A DNA stretch of 64,000 bases from Polytrichum commune (GCA_950295325.1 OX485805.1:4400501-4464500); one strand, 5' to 3'. Shown: positions 21,287 through 33,655, counted from the first letter of the stretch. The notes: generated by a model not told the origin, from the sequence alone. Made by a program: numbers and translations.

Positions 21287-22673
21287 TGTGAGCCCAAAAG
21301 GGTGCCCACATGTGTTGCTAAACCCTTAGAAGTTTATTAGGATTTGATTCTTAGTTTATTTTATTTATCTAAAATATAAAAAGAGTGAAGTGTGGTGGGG
21401 GATCAGGTTTTAAGCTTAGGCTTGTGTGGGTGTGTTAGTGTTAAGGATTAGTGAAATTTGTGGGGGGTTGATTAAATTAGGTGTGGGTGTGTTAGGTTGA
21501 GGGAAGAAGGCCCAGGGTTTAAGTGTTTGAATCAGGGCCTTCTCATGTGTGGTTTTAGATGTTTGGGGGGTTTAGGGATAAGTTACGGCTGGGGTTCAAA
21601 GGGGATTCAGAGAGGCAGGGACAAAGGAGGAGGAGATCCAACAACGCCGAGGGGAGAATGCGGGTGGTTTTTCGGCCAGGGGCGGACGATTCAAGCGCCA
21701 GGGCAGAATGTGAGCTCGAGGCCTGGATTCAGGCCAAGGGGAGGTGTGAGCTTGAAGGCTCTGGGCTAAGCGCCGAAAGGTAGACATGAGCTCGAAGCTC
21801 TGATTCAATCCAGGGGCGGACGATTCAAGCGCCAGGGCAGAATGTGAGCTCGAGGCCTGGATTCAGGTCAAGGGCAGGTGTGAGCTTGAAGGCTCTAGGC
21901 TAAGCGCCGAAAGGTAGACATGAGCTCGAAGCTCTGATTCAATCCAGGGGCGGACGATTCAAGCGCCAGGGGCGGAATGTGAGCTCGAGGCATGGATTCA
22001 GGTCAAGGGCAGGTGTGAGCTTGAAGGCTCTAGGCTAAGCGCCGAAAGGTAGACATGAGCTCGAAGCTCTGATTCAATCCAGGGGCGGACGATTCAAACG
22101 CCAGGGGCGGAATGTGAGCTCAAGGCTCTAATTCGAGCGCCAGGACAGAGGCTAGCTCGAGGGGTCTCATTGAACGCCGATTGGAGGATGCTGGCTCCAA
22201 GGTTGGTTGGTACCGAAACCACCGGCCGACCATTGACAGGCAAATGACGGGCCAAATCCAGGCTAAACATCGTAGATTCGTGAACGCACTTCTGGGACTG
22301 AGGGGGAGTTAAGTGTGGGGATGAGTAGTAGTAAGGGTATATTATGGTGTGGGTTAGTTGATTATACGAAGGGGGAGGATTTAGGTTAGTAAATTAGGGG
22401 TTACTAAGTGCAAGATTGGGGCATCAGGGAGAGAGCCTTAGTTAGGAATTTTGGGTATTGGGTTGTAAGAGAAAGTAGGAAGTAGGGACGGAGTAGAGAA
22501 GAGCATTTTTTAATGCTTGTACTTCCATTATGGAATAAACTGGTGTGCCAATATTGAGGTAAATGTGGTGGGGGTTGATGGTGTTGACGGGGGAGAATGC
22601 TATAAGCATTGAATGTGGGCTACATGCACTCACCCGGATTACGACGCTTAAGGGTGGGGGTTTGGGCCTCACA
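21287..22673 (+). mobile_element. Solo LTR, 1,387 bp, nested in repeat H
   Basis: Begins TGTGAGCCCAAA and ends TTTGGGCCTCACA, i.e. TG...CA with a short inverted repeat. A perfect 5-bp target duplication, TAATG, flanks it (21282-21286 and 22674-22678), as expected for integrase-mediated insertion. A TATAAAAAG box lies at 21375. No primer-binding site, polypurine tract or protein frame is attached, so internal sequence was lost, probably by LTR-LTR recombination. The host copy at 20174 reads continuously (actaatgccaagtg). Superfamily not determined. Confidence 0.82.
21679..22145 (+). repeat. 134-bp tandem repeat inside the solo LTR, four copies
   Basis: The anchor cggacgattcaagcgcc occurs at 21683, 21817, 21951 and 22086 (periods 134-135). 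The units are GC-rich (gagctcgagg, aagcgccgaaagg) compared with the AT-rich surroundings. Open frames crossing the array are by-products of the periodic GC-rich sequence. Confidence 0.9.
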
Positions 22674-22885
22674 TAATGGAAAGTGTCGTTTTGTACACTT
22701 TGATCATCTTGCAAACCATTGTGTAACATAGGCATGCACATCATAACACTATTGAACATATTTCAATGCAAGATAAACTATTTATTGAGAATTTAATATT
22801 ATACTTAGCAAAGTTGTTTATGTTCTATAATGTATGAACAACCTATTGAACTTTCATTAGTAAATCTTGAACTCCTGAATAAGAC
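22674..22885 (+). repeat. Host retroelement remnant H, copy 2, right part
   Basis: Matches 20174-20205 joined to 20701-20885 (gtgtacacttt, ccattgtgtaacata, ctatttattgagaat, tatgttctataatgt, acaacctattgaac). It lacks the Harbinger MITE of copy 1. A related inverted segment lies near 35465-35545. Confidence 0.8.
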
Positions 22886-23998
22886 ATTATTTGCATTGCG
22901 CAACTCCGAATAATACTCTAATATAGTTTGAAATATGCTCTAATATGATATGATGTTGTTGTAATATAGTTCAACTGCATGATAGTGTTCCATTATATTT
23001 AGCATATGACATGGGTCTTCACTATCTTACCTTCGTGGGGGAAAACCTAAAAAGTAGGAAGAAACCGACGCCGATCCTAATAACGAACAGTGCCAATTTT
23101 ATTCATAAGCATAATGTGAATAACGTCGATATTTTCAATGATATTGTTGTTATCCATAGTAATTCCAAGGAATAATATTAGAATGAACAATGTCTTTTGC
23201 GTGTATTCCTGGGATGAACAATAATTTATGCGCATAGAACATAATTTCCAGGTTCAACTTGAATGTATGAATAACAAGAAAACGGTAGAACCGTGAGGCT
23301 CTGTCCTTTGCTATGAAAAACTACAATTGTAACTGATTACTTTGCTCATGCCAATCCATGATTATTCACTATACCAAACCTTTTTTGGATTTTGTGCACC
23401 TTCTTCTCAAATACGGGTCAAGGATCGAAGCTACTCATTTATCACCCGAAATTTTTAAAATAAATAATCAAGAATTGCCGAAATAACTATAGTTAACTAG
23501 ATTTCTTTCAATGCATTTTAGGGAGCACTTGTATATATATATATATATATATATATAACTATAGTTAACATCCACATTACATAAAGTGGACCAAAAATAA
23601 CAAGAACAAGAAACCTCCAAGTGTGAACACAAAGTGGTTAGGAACTTTGCTCTTGAAACGAAGAAGTTGATGCATAGTCTCTGTCCTAGAGACAGAGCCA
23701 ACAAATGAATATTCTCAATTTGTTTGTGGAGTCCATGGAATATATTTGACATATTTTTGGGTCATGAAACCGACCCACATGGCTGAATAATGTGACAATG
23801 AACAACATCAAATTAACTTAGTGCATGTGTGTACGGCGGCACGTAAACAATGCTTGCTCCGTGTGGGAATTTGCATAGTACATTCTAATGAGACGTATAT
23901 TGGGAAAGTACTCACGAGAGTGTACAATCCACCTTTCACATACACTTTGGCACCACCAACTCATGGCCACGTAAACTCTTATCCACCAAGGGATTGAT
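22886..23998. other. Intergenic with TA microsatellite
   Basis: A (TA)n run occupies about 23531-23557 and is bracketed by the inverted pair aactatagttaac. No gene recognised. Confidence 0.45.
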
Positions 23999-24060
23999 TT
24001 GCTTCACACAAAGTTAGATCCTCATACTAGGGACAGTGAGAATGTAACGCCCATGATTTT

Positions 24061-24408
24061 TGGGAAGAAAAATCCAGTTCTCTTAGCAAAGTATCAAGGA
24101 TTTGGCTACTCCTTCGACGTAGTACCCTTTGGAACATTTGGATCAATTAGACAAGTAATCTTACCTTCAACAACAATAGGTGGGACGAAAAGAAGATGCA
24201 TGGAACTATATGGTTTGGTCTTCTCAACTATGCGAGAATTGCATGGGGGAAACCGTCGAAGGACTTCAAGAAGGCGGCTTTCTACCACAATGATCTCACT
24301 AAATTTGATGGTGTGTGGGGTGGGAACAAGTTCATCTATGACAAGTCAAATGACAAAATTGTGTGTCATAATAAGGCACCTAAGGTTGGCTTAGTCAATT
24401 ATGTTTAG
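24061..24408 (+). pseudogene. Relict coding sequence, family not recognised
   Basis: A frame ending at 24408 reads ...ARIAWGKPSKDFKKAAFYHNDLTKFDGVWGGNKFIYDKS... (shown in part). It has balanced aromatic and charged residues like a real protein rather than random AT-rich translation. An upstream frame (about 24061-24190) has GYSFDVVPFGTFGS. The two are in different frames and no start or splice site is convincing, so it looks like a decayed transposable-element or gene fragment. I do not recognise the family. Confidence 0.35.
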
Positions 24409-24646
24409 GCTTTGTGCTCTTTGTGGGGTTTTGAGGTTCCGTCGCATGCACCCTTGAGAGCTTCCCCATCTTTGTTATGGGTTCCGGTGGCTTTGTATAT
24501 TTTTGGCAACGAAATAAACCTTGTTTCATTTGTCTCCTTAAAAATCAAATTATAACACACCCACGACACGACACGACTCTCATCATGTCGTAAGTCAAAC
24601 TGACATTGATGGGGCTCCTCAAGCAATGCAATAGGTCTCCTTGTCA

Positions 24647-25433
24647 CTACGCAGATTATCCCAATTAGTGAAGGAGGGTTGATAGTGAGTGTGGGTAATT
24701 AGTGAAGGTGACACTGAATTTATTTATGCTATGAAATTAGTGCCACCAAGAGATCTAGAAAGCATTGTTCATCCAAACACTGCTCATTAAAAATACTATT
24801 CATAACAACACTATTCACTGAAATAATTGGCACTTGGAATAATTTAGTGCGAGTATCCGCACTTGACATTGTTCATTGACAAGCATGTTTGCATATTATT
24901 ATTTCTAATCACTCTACAAACAACTTAGAACACACACTAATTTTTCTTGAAATCTATGGTAAAATGAGCATGTACTCATGAATTTAGTGACACTTTGCTA
25001 AAAAAAATAGCCCTCAATAATTTTGAGATTTAGTTAAATTGTGTGTGCACTGGAAATAGTACACTAAATATGGTATTTAGTGTCACTATGGTAACTTTTC
25101 GAATGACACTTCTTATAAATAAGTGAGAGAACATTGTCATGGATGATGGACGAGTTCATCTATTGGCCAAAACCCTACCTTCTCTTGTCAGCAACTTGTG
25201 ATGAATATATTGTCATGGATGATTGAAATTTGGATGAAAAATATTTTGGTAAGTGACAGTAATTGCAACACTGTATATCTAAAAATCCACCAAATTTTTT
25301 ACAAGGAATGACAATTAATGTTGGTGACATTACACCGCGGTTTACAATTAGTATTGAGCAAAACAATCAGAATTGGTGACACTAAATATCATTGTTAGTG
25401 TACCACCTTCATTAATTGGGATAATCAGTGTAG
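24647..25433. mobile_element. MITE family C with nested family-B MITE
   Basis: The left end CTACGCAGATTATCCCAATT and the complement of the right end, CTACACTGATTATCCCAATT, form terminal inverted repeats of about 25 bp. A second copy is at 54441-54856. The family-B element at 25060-25402 lies inside. No target duplication could be fixed and there is no coding capacity. Confidence 0.75.
25060..25402 (+). mobile_element. MITE family B, intact copy, 343 bp
   Basis: Starts tacactaaatatggtattt and ends aaatatcattgttagtgta; each end is itself nearly palindromic. It is the uninterrupted reference for the other copies. Inserted near the right terminus of a family-C MITE. Confidence 0.8.
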
Positions 25434-26284
25434 CAGTCCCATATGCTCAATATCATTAGTCTACCGACTCAGGGGGGGGTAGTCATTGGTTGGAGTAGCA
25501 ATATACGTGCGAACAAATGATAGGGTATTTTAAAAACATGGGGGCAAAAAATTATAAATGGACTTAAGAGTAATATAGGGTATCAAAAATGACACTGGAC
25601 ATCTTTAAAATACTATAGGGTATGGAATAATAGGTAATTTGGAATTATAAGTAATGCAAGCCATTTTTCTATTAACCCAAAGTATAAATTAACATAATGA
25701 TAGCATGTGAAGAAAAGAAGAGAAATGAAAGTAATACCCCCCTATAAAATAGTGGTTGTTCGCACCTATATCCTTAACTTTTTAACACACTGCCCCCCCC
25801 CCCCCGAGTCTACCGAAAATTAATTTTGGTAACGTGAATTTATCTAATACTTGCACTTGAACAAGACTATTTGTTACTGAGTTTGAGCTCAACTCTTCAT
25901 CTAAAGACATTAAGTTCTAAGATCTACCTTCAAGGATCGCACTTTCATCATTTAGAAACCAACTTCCCAACCCTTCAAGGTGGTAAGATTAATCATCCTA
26001 GCCCTAGCCCTAACATATTTTGGAAGTGATACACAATTACAATAACTATCATAGGAGGGGGGGGGGGGGGGCTGCTAAAAAACACTTCATTTGGTCATGT
26101 GAAAATGAGAGCCCCAATTGGAGAGGTTAGGGCCATTGAGGGTTAAGGATTACTTACCGTAGATGCCTCTTGTTTACAACTCCCTTTGTTACACACAAAT
26201 GATTCATTTTAGGTCTTGCAATTGAGATTGGTATTTGTTAAAGATAATGTATAACACGCGGATTTGTGTGACCCGTTGAGCATA
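25434..26284. other. Intergenic with poly-C and poly-G tracts
   Basis: A run of 13 C lies at 25793-25805 and a run of 15 G at 26057-26071. No gene recognised. Confidence 0.45.
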
Positions 26285-26287
26285 TAA

Positions 26288-26613
26288 GGGCCGGTTCACA
26301 CATGGTCCCAAGTCCCAAGTATGACATGGATGCGTACATGGCATCACTTTTTCAAAGGGAGGTGAGGGGAGGGAGAGGCTCCGAACTTGTGTTGAGAGTT
26401 GGAGCCAACTAAAAACCAGTCCCAACTATTAACACAAATTCTGAGAGAATTTTTTATTAAAATTATCAAGATCTGACAAAACATGATATCTTAAACTGCA
26501 TTTTTATTGGACTCTTGAGACTCATAAGTTGGGACTTTGCCTCCGTGTTAGGGACTTGTTGACATGAGTGGGACTTGGGACCTGGGACTTGGAAAACCCA
26601 CGTGAACCGGCCC
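26288..26613. mobile_element. PIF/Harbinger-type MITE, 326 bp
   Basis: The left end GGGCCGGTTCACACATGGTC and the complement of the right end, GGGCCGGTTCACGTGGGTTT, are inverted repeats followed on both sides by cccaagtccca-type subterminal motifs. TAA flanks it (26285-26287 and 26614-26616). It is the compact member of the family that is expanded at 15010-15879. Confidence 0.9.
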
Positions 26614-26832
26614 TAAGTATTAAAACCTGCTATCATTCGGAACAACCTAACTTTACTTGTTTGGCCTGACACTTCAAATTTATTGAAGATAAAAGATTCT
26701 ATGCTTCACCCCTTTAACACTGTAAAGTTGTATTTGTAATCAATCGCTTCCGTGTGGGGCCATGCTAAATGAAGGAAAAGAACGCCTTATAATGTATGCA
26801 AGGAAAGAGGATTTCAACCGCACCCCACAAGC

Positions 26833-27025
26833 CTGGGGAGATTTTTGGGCATAATCGGTCAAGATCCTCATGTTTTCCCAAGACCAACCGGTTACATGTT
26901 GACATCTTTTAGTTTTTCTTAACTAGATTGAGGAATATTTTGTAAAATATTCTCGATGACTGATAGTTTTTGAACCGGTTATTTTGCAAACTCAACCGGT
27001 TCATTTATAACGAAGGCATGTGCAC
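26833..27025 (-). mobile_element. MITE-like repeat family D
   Basis: Inverted relative to 18318. Landmarks: ggggagatttttgggcataatcgg, accaaccggttacatgttgac, gaaccggttattttgc, caaccggttcatttataac. Confidence 0.7.
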
Positions 27026-27318
27026 CTTAAAACCAAGACATCACCCAAAACCAACACCCCTGAAATCTTGCGTAATAGGCACATGTTGATTTGGGAGTGT
27101 TCACCATGTGAACATCAAGGCTCCCTAATGATTTTGGGTGACAACACAGTTTTCACTTTAAATTTGTCTTTATTTCAATATTGAGGGGATGGGGGATAAA
27201 TAAAAAATCCAATACACTCAGTCTCCTTTTTTTCTACAGAGTATTTTTTTGGACGGGGTTCATACAGTTGCCACATGTATGTCAAATACCTCAACTTCTT
27301 GGTTTAAGGTGCTCTTAC

Positions 27319-27655
27319 CACTAGTAGAAAACCATGCGAAAAAAAAACCGTAGTCGTTTTCCCATTGCGGTTATTTTAACCACCTTGATTTGTAATCGCT
27401 AAACAACTGCATGCTTTTCTTTTTCGTTTTGTGACTGAAATTTTAAAATTTTTTGGGGCTTTTAATATACCATTGGAAATGTAGTTTCAAGATCTTTCCA
27501 ACAATATATTACAAGCCCCCAAATTCTTGAAAATTTTAGTTGTTAAAGTAAAAAAAACATATCTGTAGTCGTTTAGCGAATGCAAAGCAAGATGCTCGAA
27601 AGAACCGCACTGGGAAAACGACTGTGGTTATTTTTCGCATAGTTTTCTACTAGTG
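27319..27655. mobile_element. CACTA-type foldback MITE, 337 bp
   Basis: Ends CACTAGTAGAAAACCATGC and its complement gcatagttttctactagtg, flanked by a perfect 3-bp duplication TAC (27316-27318 and 27656-27658). CACTA termini plus a 3-bp target fit the CACTA (En/Spm) superfamily. The interior is a long hairpin centred near 27490 (attggaaatgtagtttcaagatctttccaa). No transposase. Confidence 0.92.
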
Positions 27656-27751
27656 TACCTTAGCGGTCGGTTGTCCGTGTTCACTGCTCCAATCCAATTG
27701 ATGCCTAAGTTGCATGGCATGATCCTCGTTCAGGCGAGTGTGAAATTGAAA

Positions 27752-27780
27752 CACAAACACAAACACAAACATACACAATA
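27752..27780. repeat. (ACAAAC)n-type microsatellite
   Basis: aaacacaaacacaaacacaaac. Confidence 0.8.
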
Positions 27781-27982
27781 TTACATTACACTCAACCATA
27801 CCTAGCCGCCTCGACTTGATCAAACAATGACCCTAGAGATTCCCTTCACCTCAAGGATTTCTTAAACACGAATGTGAATTGTACTTGAAGCGACCATCGA
27901 CTCCACCACAACGCAAGATCCTTGTTGCCTACCGCACCTTGAACCATAGACTTGCCATTGCAATTGGACGATGAACGATTAT

Positions 27983-28201
27983 CCCTATTTCTATGCCATT
28001 TTTTGCTCATACAATGCAATTGAAAATGAGGCACATTTCGTGTTGGAATGTCACCTATATAACCCCACTAGACAGAAGTTACCATCACTATTTGAGACCA
28101 TAGTTCCAGAGAACCCCAAGTCTTTCTTTCAATTGGACCACCAAGTTGACAGTATCCTCTACCTCAATGCACTTTCAATCCCATTAGCCTTCTCAACTTC
28201 C
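27983..28201 (+). pseudogene. Relict of a LINE-type ORF2 C-terminus
   Basis: The frame contains YNAIENEAHFVLECHLYNPT followed by R-x6-LFETIV. This matches the general pattern C-x2-C-x-x-x-E-[DE]-E-x-H-F-[LV]-L-x-C-P-L-Y of the zinc-binding region after the reverse transcriptase in LINE-like retrotransposons. One expected Cys is replaced (FCSYNAI) and CPLY reads CHLY, so the copy is decayed. No upstream reverse-transcriptase motifs are seen, so the fragment is severely truncated. Recognition is by motif only. Confidence 0.5.
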
Positions 28202-28204
28202 TGA

Positions 28205-29175
28205 ACTTTAAAATCAATGTCATTTCATTCATTGCATTTCTGAATGTGTTGACAGTGTAGAAGAAGACACTTCTTTGAAAAGCAATGGCTCTTAACCAAA
28301 GGGAACGAGGATCTTGACAAACAAAACTCGAAAAGGGCAGTCTAGCACTCAATGCCCCACTGTCTGTTAGTAAGCTCCAGGCCTTCTTTTTTTCCCACGA
28401 TTTTTGGTTTTCCGACCAGTTGGTGCCAATGGAATAAAGAGTGTAGCAGTTTCATCCATATTTTGAACGAGATCACCTTAAATAAATGGATGAAAAATGG
28501 TCAAATGGATGTTTTTAGTTTGGCGATTTGTGACTTCGGGTTTGGTATGAATTGCATCCCAAAAAAATTTGATTTTTTCCCTGCACTTATTGGTTGTATT
28601 TTGCCACAGGGAACATAGTGTTAGTAGGTGCCCCAATTGCACTCATATATTCTATGTCTCTCTCTCTCTCTTTTGCTAAGTTACTCCATGCTTCTGTTTT
28701 CATATTGTCCCAAGGTTGCCTTCCCTTGATCGAGCTTATTATTATGGACAAAGGGTGGGTTTACACTAGGGTCCAAGACGAAGGAAACTTCAAAACATTG
28801 GTTGGGAGGAAAAATCTGGACTCAAGAAGTTTACGTTGATGTCCAGGTTGTAGGTATGACAAAATGAAGTGGCACTAATCTAACATCACTTTTCTACCAA
28901 ATTTTGACAGTCTCCACTTAGAAAACATCCCTACTAGTTTCAGAAACTCATCTTTCAAGCTTGGGTCCACTAGGGATTGAATCCTGAGTCTGAAAGTAAG
29001 GTCCATAAATGGGTTTTCTGGACCTTAAGTTTCTTAGACCTAGACCCTAATGAAAATCCATTGTAATTGTGTGTAGTTTAGAATTGTTACTCTTACATAT
29101 CGTTATTTAGTTCCTAGAATCGAGTTTGGCGGGTCCAAGAGTAATATTGAGTAGGTTTTGTAGCATTCTTTGCAT
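28205..29175. other. Intergenic, nothing recognised
   Basis: Short frames without domains. A (CT)n patch lies at about 28656-28672. Confidence 0.4.
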
Positions 29176-29177
29176 AT

Positions 29178-30133
29178 TTGTCCACCTCCGTATTCATATG
29201 TTCAACCCATAGTCTTGGAGTTACAATGGCTACCATGACGCTAGTCCTCCCTTATGCACCTGCCAAGTTCATAGATAGGAGGAAGGGGCCCCTACTAAAT
29301 GAAATTAGAAATACAATCAAAACACCTCCAATGAACAATGCTACGGAATTGTTTAAAAAACCATATAGTTTGTCAAATCAACCACAAAGATGCATCACAC
29401 AGTCCCATGACCTATCAAAATATGATTTTTTGTCACACACATGAAGTGGAGCAAGGTATCTTGCTCACAAGCAAATTAAATGACCCATTCACTTGGGTGA
29501 TTTTTCAATTATGCATATTTTGTAGTACCTTCCAATTACTTTGGATGGTTGGGGTTAGTCATTTTCATGTACCATGTGGTTATTATGAATCAATGAGTGG
29601 CTAGTTGGAGAGTGCTATGCCCTACGATTATCTGTGACACGTGGCCAATTCTAGTTGTTTGTTTGACCGAGGCCAAATTTTGGCTCATTTCAAGAACCAT
29701 TTCAAAGGCATTTTCTTTAACCTTGGACATACACACGAGTCTCTTGCTTGACAACAACAATTCACAATCTCAAAAGTAAATTGATAGCTACAAAAGACAA
29801 TGTTGATGATAGAGCTAACTCGGACACAAAGGATCACATAGCATCTATTGTTGATGGACATGAGACAAAAAGCAAAGGTACAACTTTTCCGGAAGTTCTT
29901 TTTTTGCACATTTTGTTTTGAGACTTAAGCCTGAGATGGACGGTGAGAATGAAAACTTAGAGGTGGATTCCAATGTCACTTTGGAAGATGACTCTGATTC
30001 AACTACAAAGAATTGGAAGCAAAGTAGTGAGCTTTCAAAGGAGGGTGAGGCCAATCATGATTTGGAGAAGGCGTCACAAGAGGATCATGAGAACCACAAC
30101 CAAAAGCTTGTGGAATCACAAGAAGAAACTTGA
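29178..30133 (+). other. Several hypothetical short frames, status uncertain
   Basis: Frames at 29178-29444 and 29918-30133 have more protein-like composition than their surroundings. The second is highly acidic and hydrophilic (EKASQEDHENHNQKLVESQ, with many E, D, S and N), suggesting a disordered segment or decayed coding DNA. I see no start context, splice pairing or family signature, so I do not call a gene. Confidence 0.25.
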
Positions 30134-33100
30134 CATTTGAAATTTGAAATCTACGGACAGAGAAACCTGAAATTGAGGAAAAGCCACCTTGAAATTGAAG
30201 AAAGTTTACAATGATCTTGCTAGTAGGCTCGAGCGCATCGAATGTTGAGGATCGTAAACTAAACTCACCATTCACATACACCAAACTCTTAGAATGCAAC
30301 GCCACGACCTAAACCAATCTCTTCCACATTACTTACCTAAACATGTCATCCAATGCTCTTTCAACCATTTTATCATTCATCAACAATTTTTCATCTATTA
30401 TAAACAAGGCAGGGAATGTATACACTATAACCCTTTTGCAAATTTTCTATAGCATGGTACGTTAAGAAATAATACAAACCTCATTTCATGTAGTTTATAA
30501 CACCCTTCATTATTTTGAACTCAAAGTCATATATTGTGTGGGGCCTACTTTATCCTAAAACCACTTCAACTTTTTTGATACCATCATTAAAAATACCCTA
30601 TCTTTGGATGTACACAGTTTCTAATTTTGGGGAGTGTTGGCCCCCTGATTATGTGTAGAGTGTGCCAAGGGTAGTACATGTATATAATGGGTGATTATTA
30701 GGGGTGATATTGAGTGATTCAAAAAACTATCACTTCCAATCAATATAATGGAGAAACCAATTTGCACGATGGTGACTAGAAAGTGCAAGCATGATAAAAT
30801 GGACCAAAAAAATGCTCTAGTATCCTATAACCATGGTTTTTTTTGTCAAACACCTTAAAATAGTATAAAATAGTTTTTTAAATTTAATATTTTTTTCATA
30901 GTGACCTCTATTGTTGTGTTATTACTCAATTACAGAATACCGAGATGAGATATTTAAAATTATCATTAAAAGCAATCCTCAAATGACTATATTAGGTTTT
31001 GGACGTTGATTTCATGACCTTAACTATTTTGAACTTGATTTTCTTTTCATATTCCTCAATTTCATTATACACTTGAGGTCATCATCACCTTTTTTCTTTT
31101 TCTTTTTTGTAGAAATTCATCATTTCAATGTAATTTTATCATATTTTAAGAATTTTGTTGACAAGTACTTGTTCAATATCACCACATGCATACCCACTTG
31201 CACCGTCTTCTAAAATATGTAGACTTTTTTTTAGATTGTTTTGCTAGCATAAAATGCTCACCTTTGTAGATCAATATGTTTTTCTAAATGTGGTATATTG
31301 ACTTGAATCACTTTCACTTAAACATGTGCAAGGATCAAGAGTTGTCCACTTTACCGTGCTTGCACCCTAGACATACATAAATCTTAACAATGACAGCCTA
31401 TGTGGACAAAATGGGCACCTTGTAAGCAAGTTTAACGGATATAATATATCCCAATTATTCAATCCATAGTGCGTATTAGATCCTCATCAAATCCATGTAC
31501 ATATGTAGGTGTCTTTTGGATGCTCAAAACCGTGTAGTTCAAAATATTGTTACGAATGTCAAGTTCTTTATGAAGTTTTGAAAAGACAAAGAATTTCTCT
31601 GAGTGAATTAGAAAGAAGGGTGGTAAAATCACTTGAAACATTGACTGCATGGATGAATTTTATGTTTCAAAGGCCATGACTCTTGCTCATACATTTGGTT
31701 GACATCACAACAAGGTAAACTTCACTTTAAATGGATAGGCATTTGACCCCGGTTATCTTAGAAGCTATCCACTACTTGAAAACACTTCACATGATGATCT
31801 AGGAAAGCTTCTAAAGAAAAGTGGGTAAATTTTGCATATGATGTTTTGGAGCTATATCATGCACTACGTTGTCTATTTATTTTTGTTTTTGTTTATAGAT
31901 TTTTAATGTCATAGCATCTCTTAGAAGGGTGACACAAAGTTACATAAGGAATGCAACATCTGCTCTTTGGCATACTATGATCAATTACAAATATTTGAAT
32001 CAACACTCAATGTCAACACTCTTGGATCTTAATTTGAGCTTGGAAGGAGGCATAAACCCTTAAAGGTCAAAGAAGAATTGTCCAAAATCGCCTAAATCAA
32101 TTCAACCCTATTTATAAGCTCTTTAAAACCCATCAACACCTCTTATGGTCAATTTGATTGCAAAGATAAAATTTTGTAGGGTTAAGATTGTTCACAGAAG
32201 TTTTCAACCATCCAGATGTCCTAAATCATAAGATAATTTCATATGTTGGTATTGTTGAGTAGTAGTGTGCCCATATGAAAACGTCTCAGCCTTTAGGGGA
32301 ACTAATATTATTGTTGTTTATATTGTGCATAAGGTTGTCTCTCACCATAGAACCTCAAGCCTTATACTTCAACATTCACTCATTCCATCGTAATGGAGGG
32401 GATGTGGAGGGGTGAGTAATTGTCTTCTATTTTAATGGGTACTCAATGGGTTACACGTCCAAAACGAATCAAATGAAACTTTGTGTGTAAAATTCGAAAC
32501 GGTTTTGAATTACACCTCATGTTCAAGATGCTGAAGTAGGCGCCAAAGTAGGTTTAGGCCTTGCTTAATTATGCTCAATTATGTTTAATTGCATTTGATT
32601 ATGCTGAATTAGTTTGGATGTGTATGAATACTTGTGAAAGGAGAAGCCATTAATTTAAAATGAGACTAAATTTAATCTAAAATGAATTAGCTAAATTAGC
32701 ACATTATTTTAAGTTCAATTTCAAATTGATGAAGGCCCTTTCAAATGGTAAGTCACAATAAATATCACCTCATTGCTAATGAGGATTATTTAATATATTT
32801 TCAACCTCCAAGTTAATTATATGTTTTTGTTGATGGTCCCACTTTGGAAATGAAACCCAAGTCAATTGCTTAATTACCAAGTGGAAGTGAACACACTTAC
32901 ACGCACGCGTGCACATACATTTGGGCCTTGAAGGTGAGGTGCACTCAACGTGGTGTTTTATGAACAAGGCAACCTTCATGAATGCAAGGGCAATTTTTTT
33001 TGAGGTCAAGTAGGGTGGGGAATGTTTTCCTATTGGATTCATCATTGTTTTTCGTGGGTTGCCTAAGGGTTGCAGGATGCAGTCTTGGATCTTATCCTAT

Positions 33101-33160
33101 CAAGAGACCTCTCTCCCCAAAAGCTCTTTTGGGAAGGGTTAGCATCCCAGGGGGTGGACT
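30134..33160. other. AT-rich intergenic, nothing recognised
   Basis: About 3 kb with short frames only. No element with clear ends was found. Confidence 0.4.
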
Positions 33161-33164
33161 CTTT

Positions 33165-33655
33165 GTTGGCAACCTAAATGATGTGCGTGGGTCCCTATGA
33201 ATGTTATCCCCCTATATACAAGAAAGTTTATAGAGAAAAACAAATGTGTATGTACTAATGACATGTTGGACAATGCATTGATGCATTTGTATTAAGCTTC
33301 TCAATTCAATGTGATGAATGCCTCCATTGCATATACAAAATACAAACTATGAATCAAATAGGCCTTTCATTACATATAGAATCCACTTTCACTTTCCAAT
33401 CATAAAGTCATTGAACATTTCCTCGTACACAACATGTACAACTCAACAATTGCATCAAACATTCAAAGACAAGACCATAATAACTTAACCGCAATTTGGA
33501 GAGAAAAACTCAAGGGAGTCCATCAACACTCCAATTGCCTCTAGTTTGTAAAAGCATAGAAACCATATTCAAACCCTAACGAGTCCGGACATGGTAGCCA
33601 TTGAGGACTATGTAATCATATGACAACAATGGAGGAAATTTTCATCTAAACCTTA
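33165..33655 (+). repeat. Dispersed repeat K, copy 2
   Basis: Collinear but diverged match to 7845-8385. Confidence 0.7.

Noticed and set aside
21497-21808. Open frames on both strands in the GC-rich part of the solo LTR
   Set aside because: They arise from the 134-bp GC-rich tandem repeat and have no domain or conservation.
23527-23560. Hairpin or terminator at the TA run
   Set aside because: A simple (TA)n microsatellite; its pairing potential is trivial.
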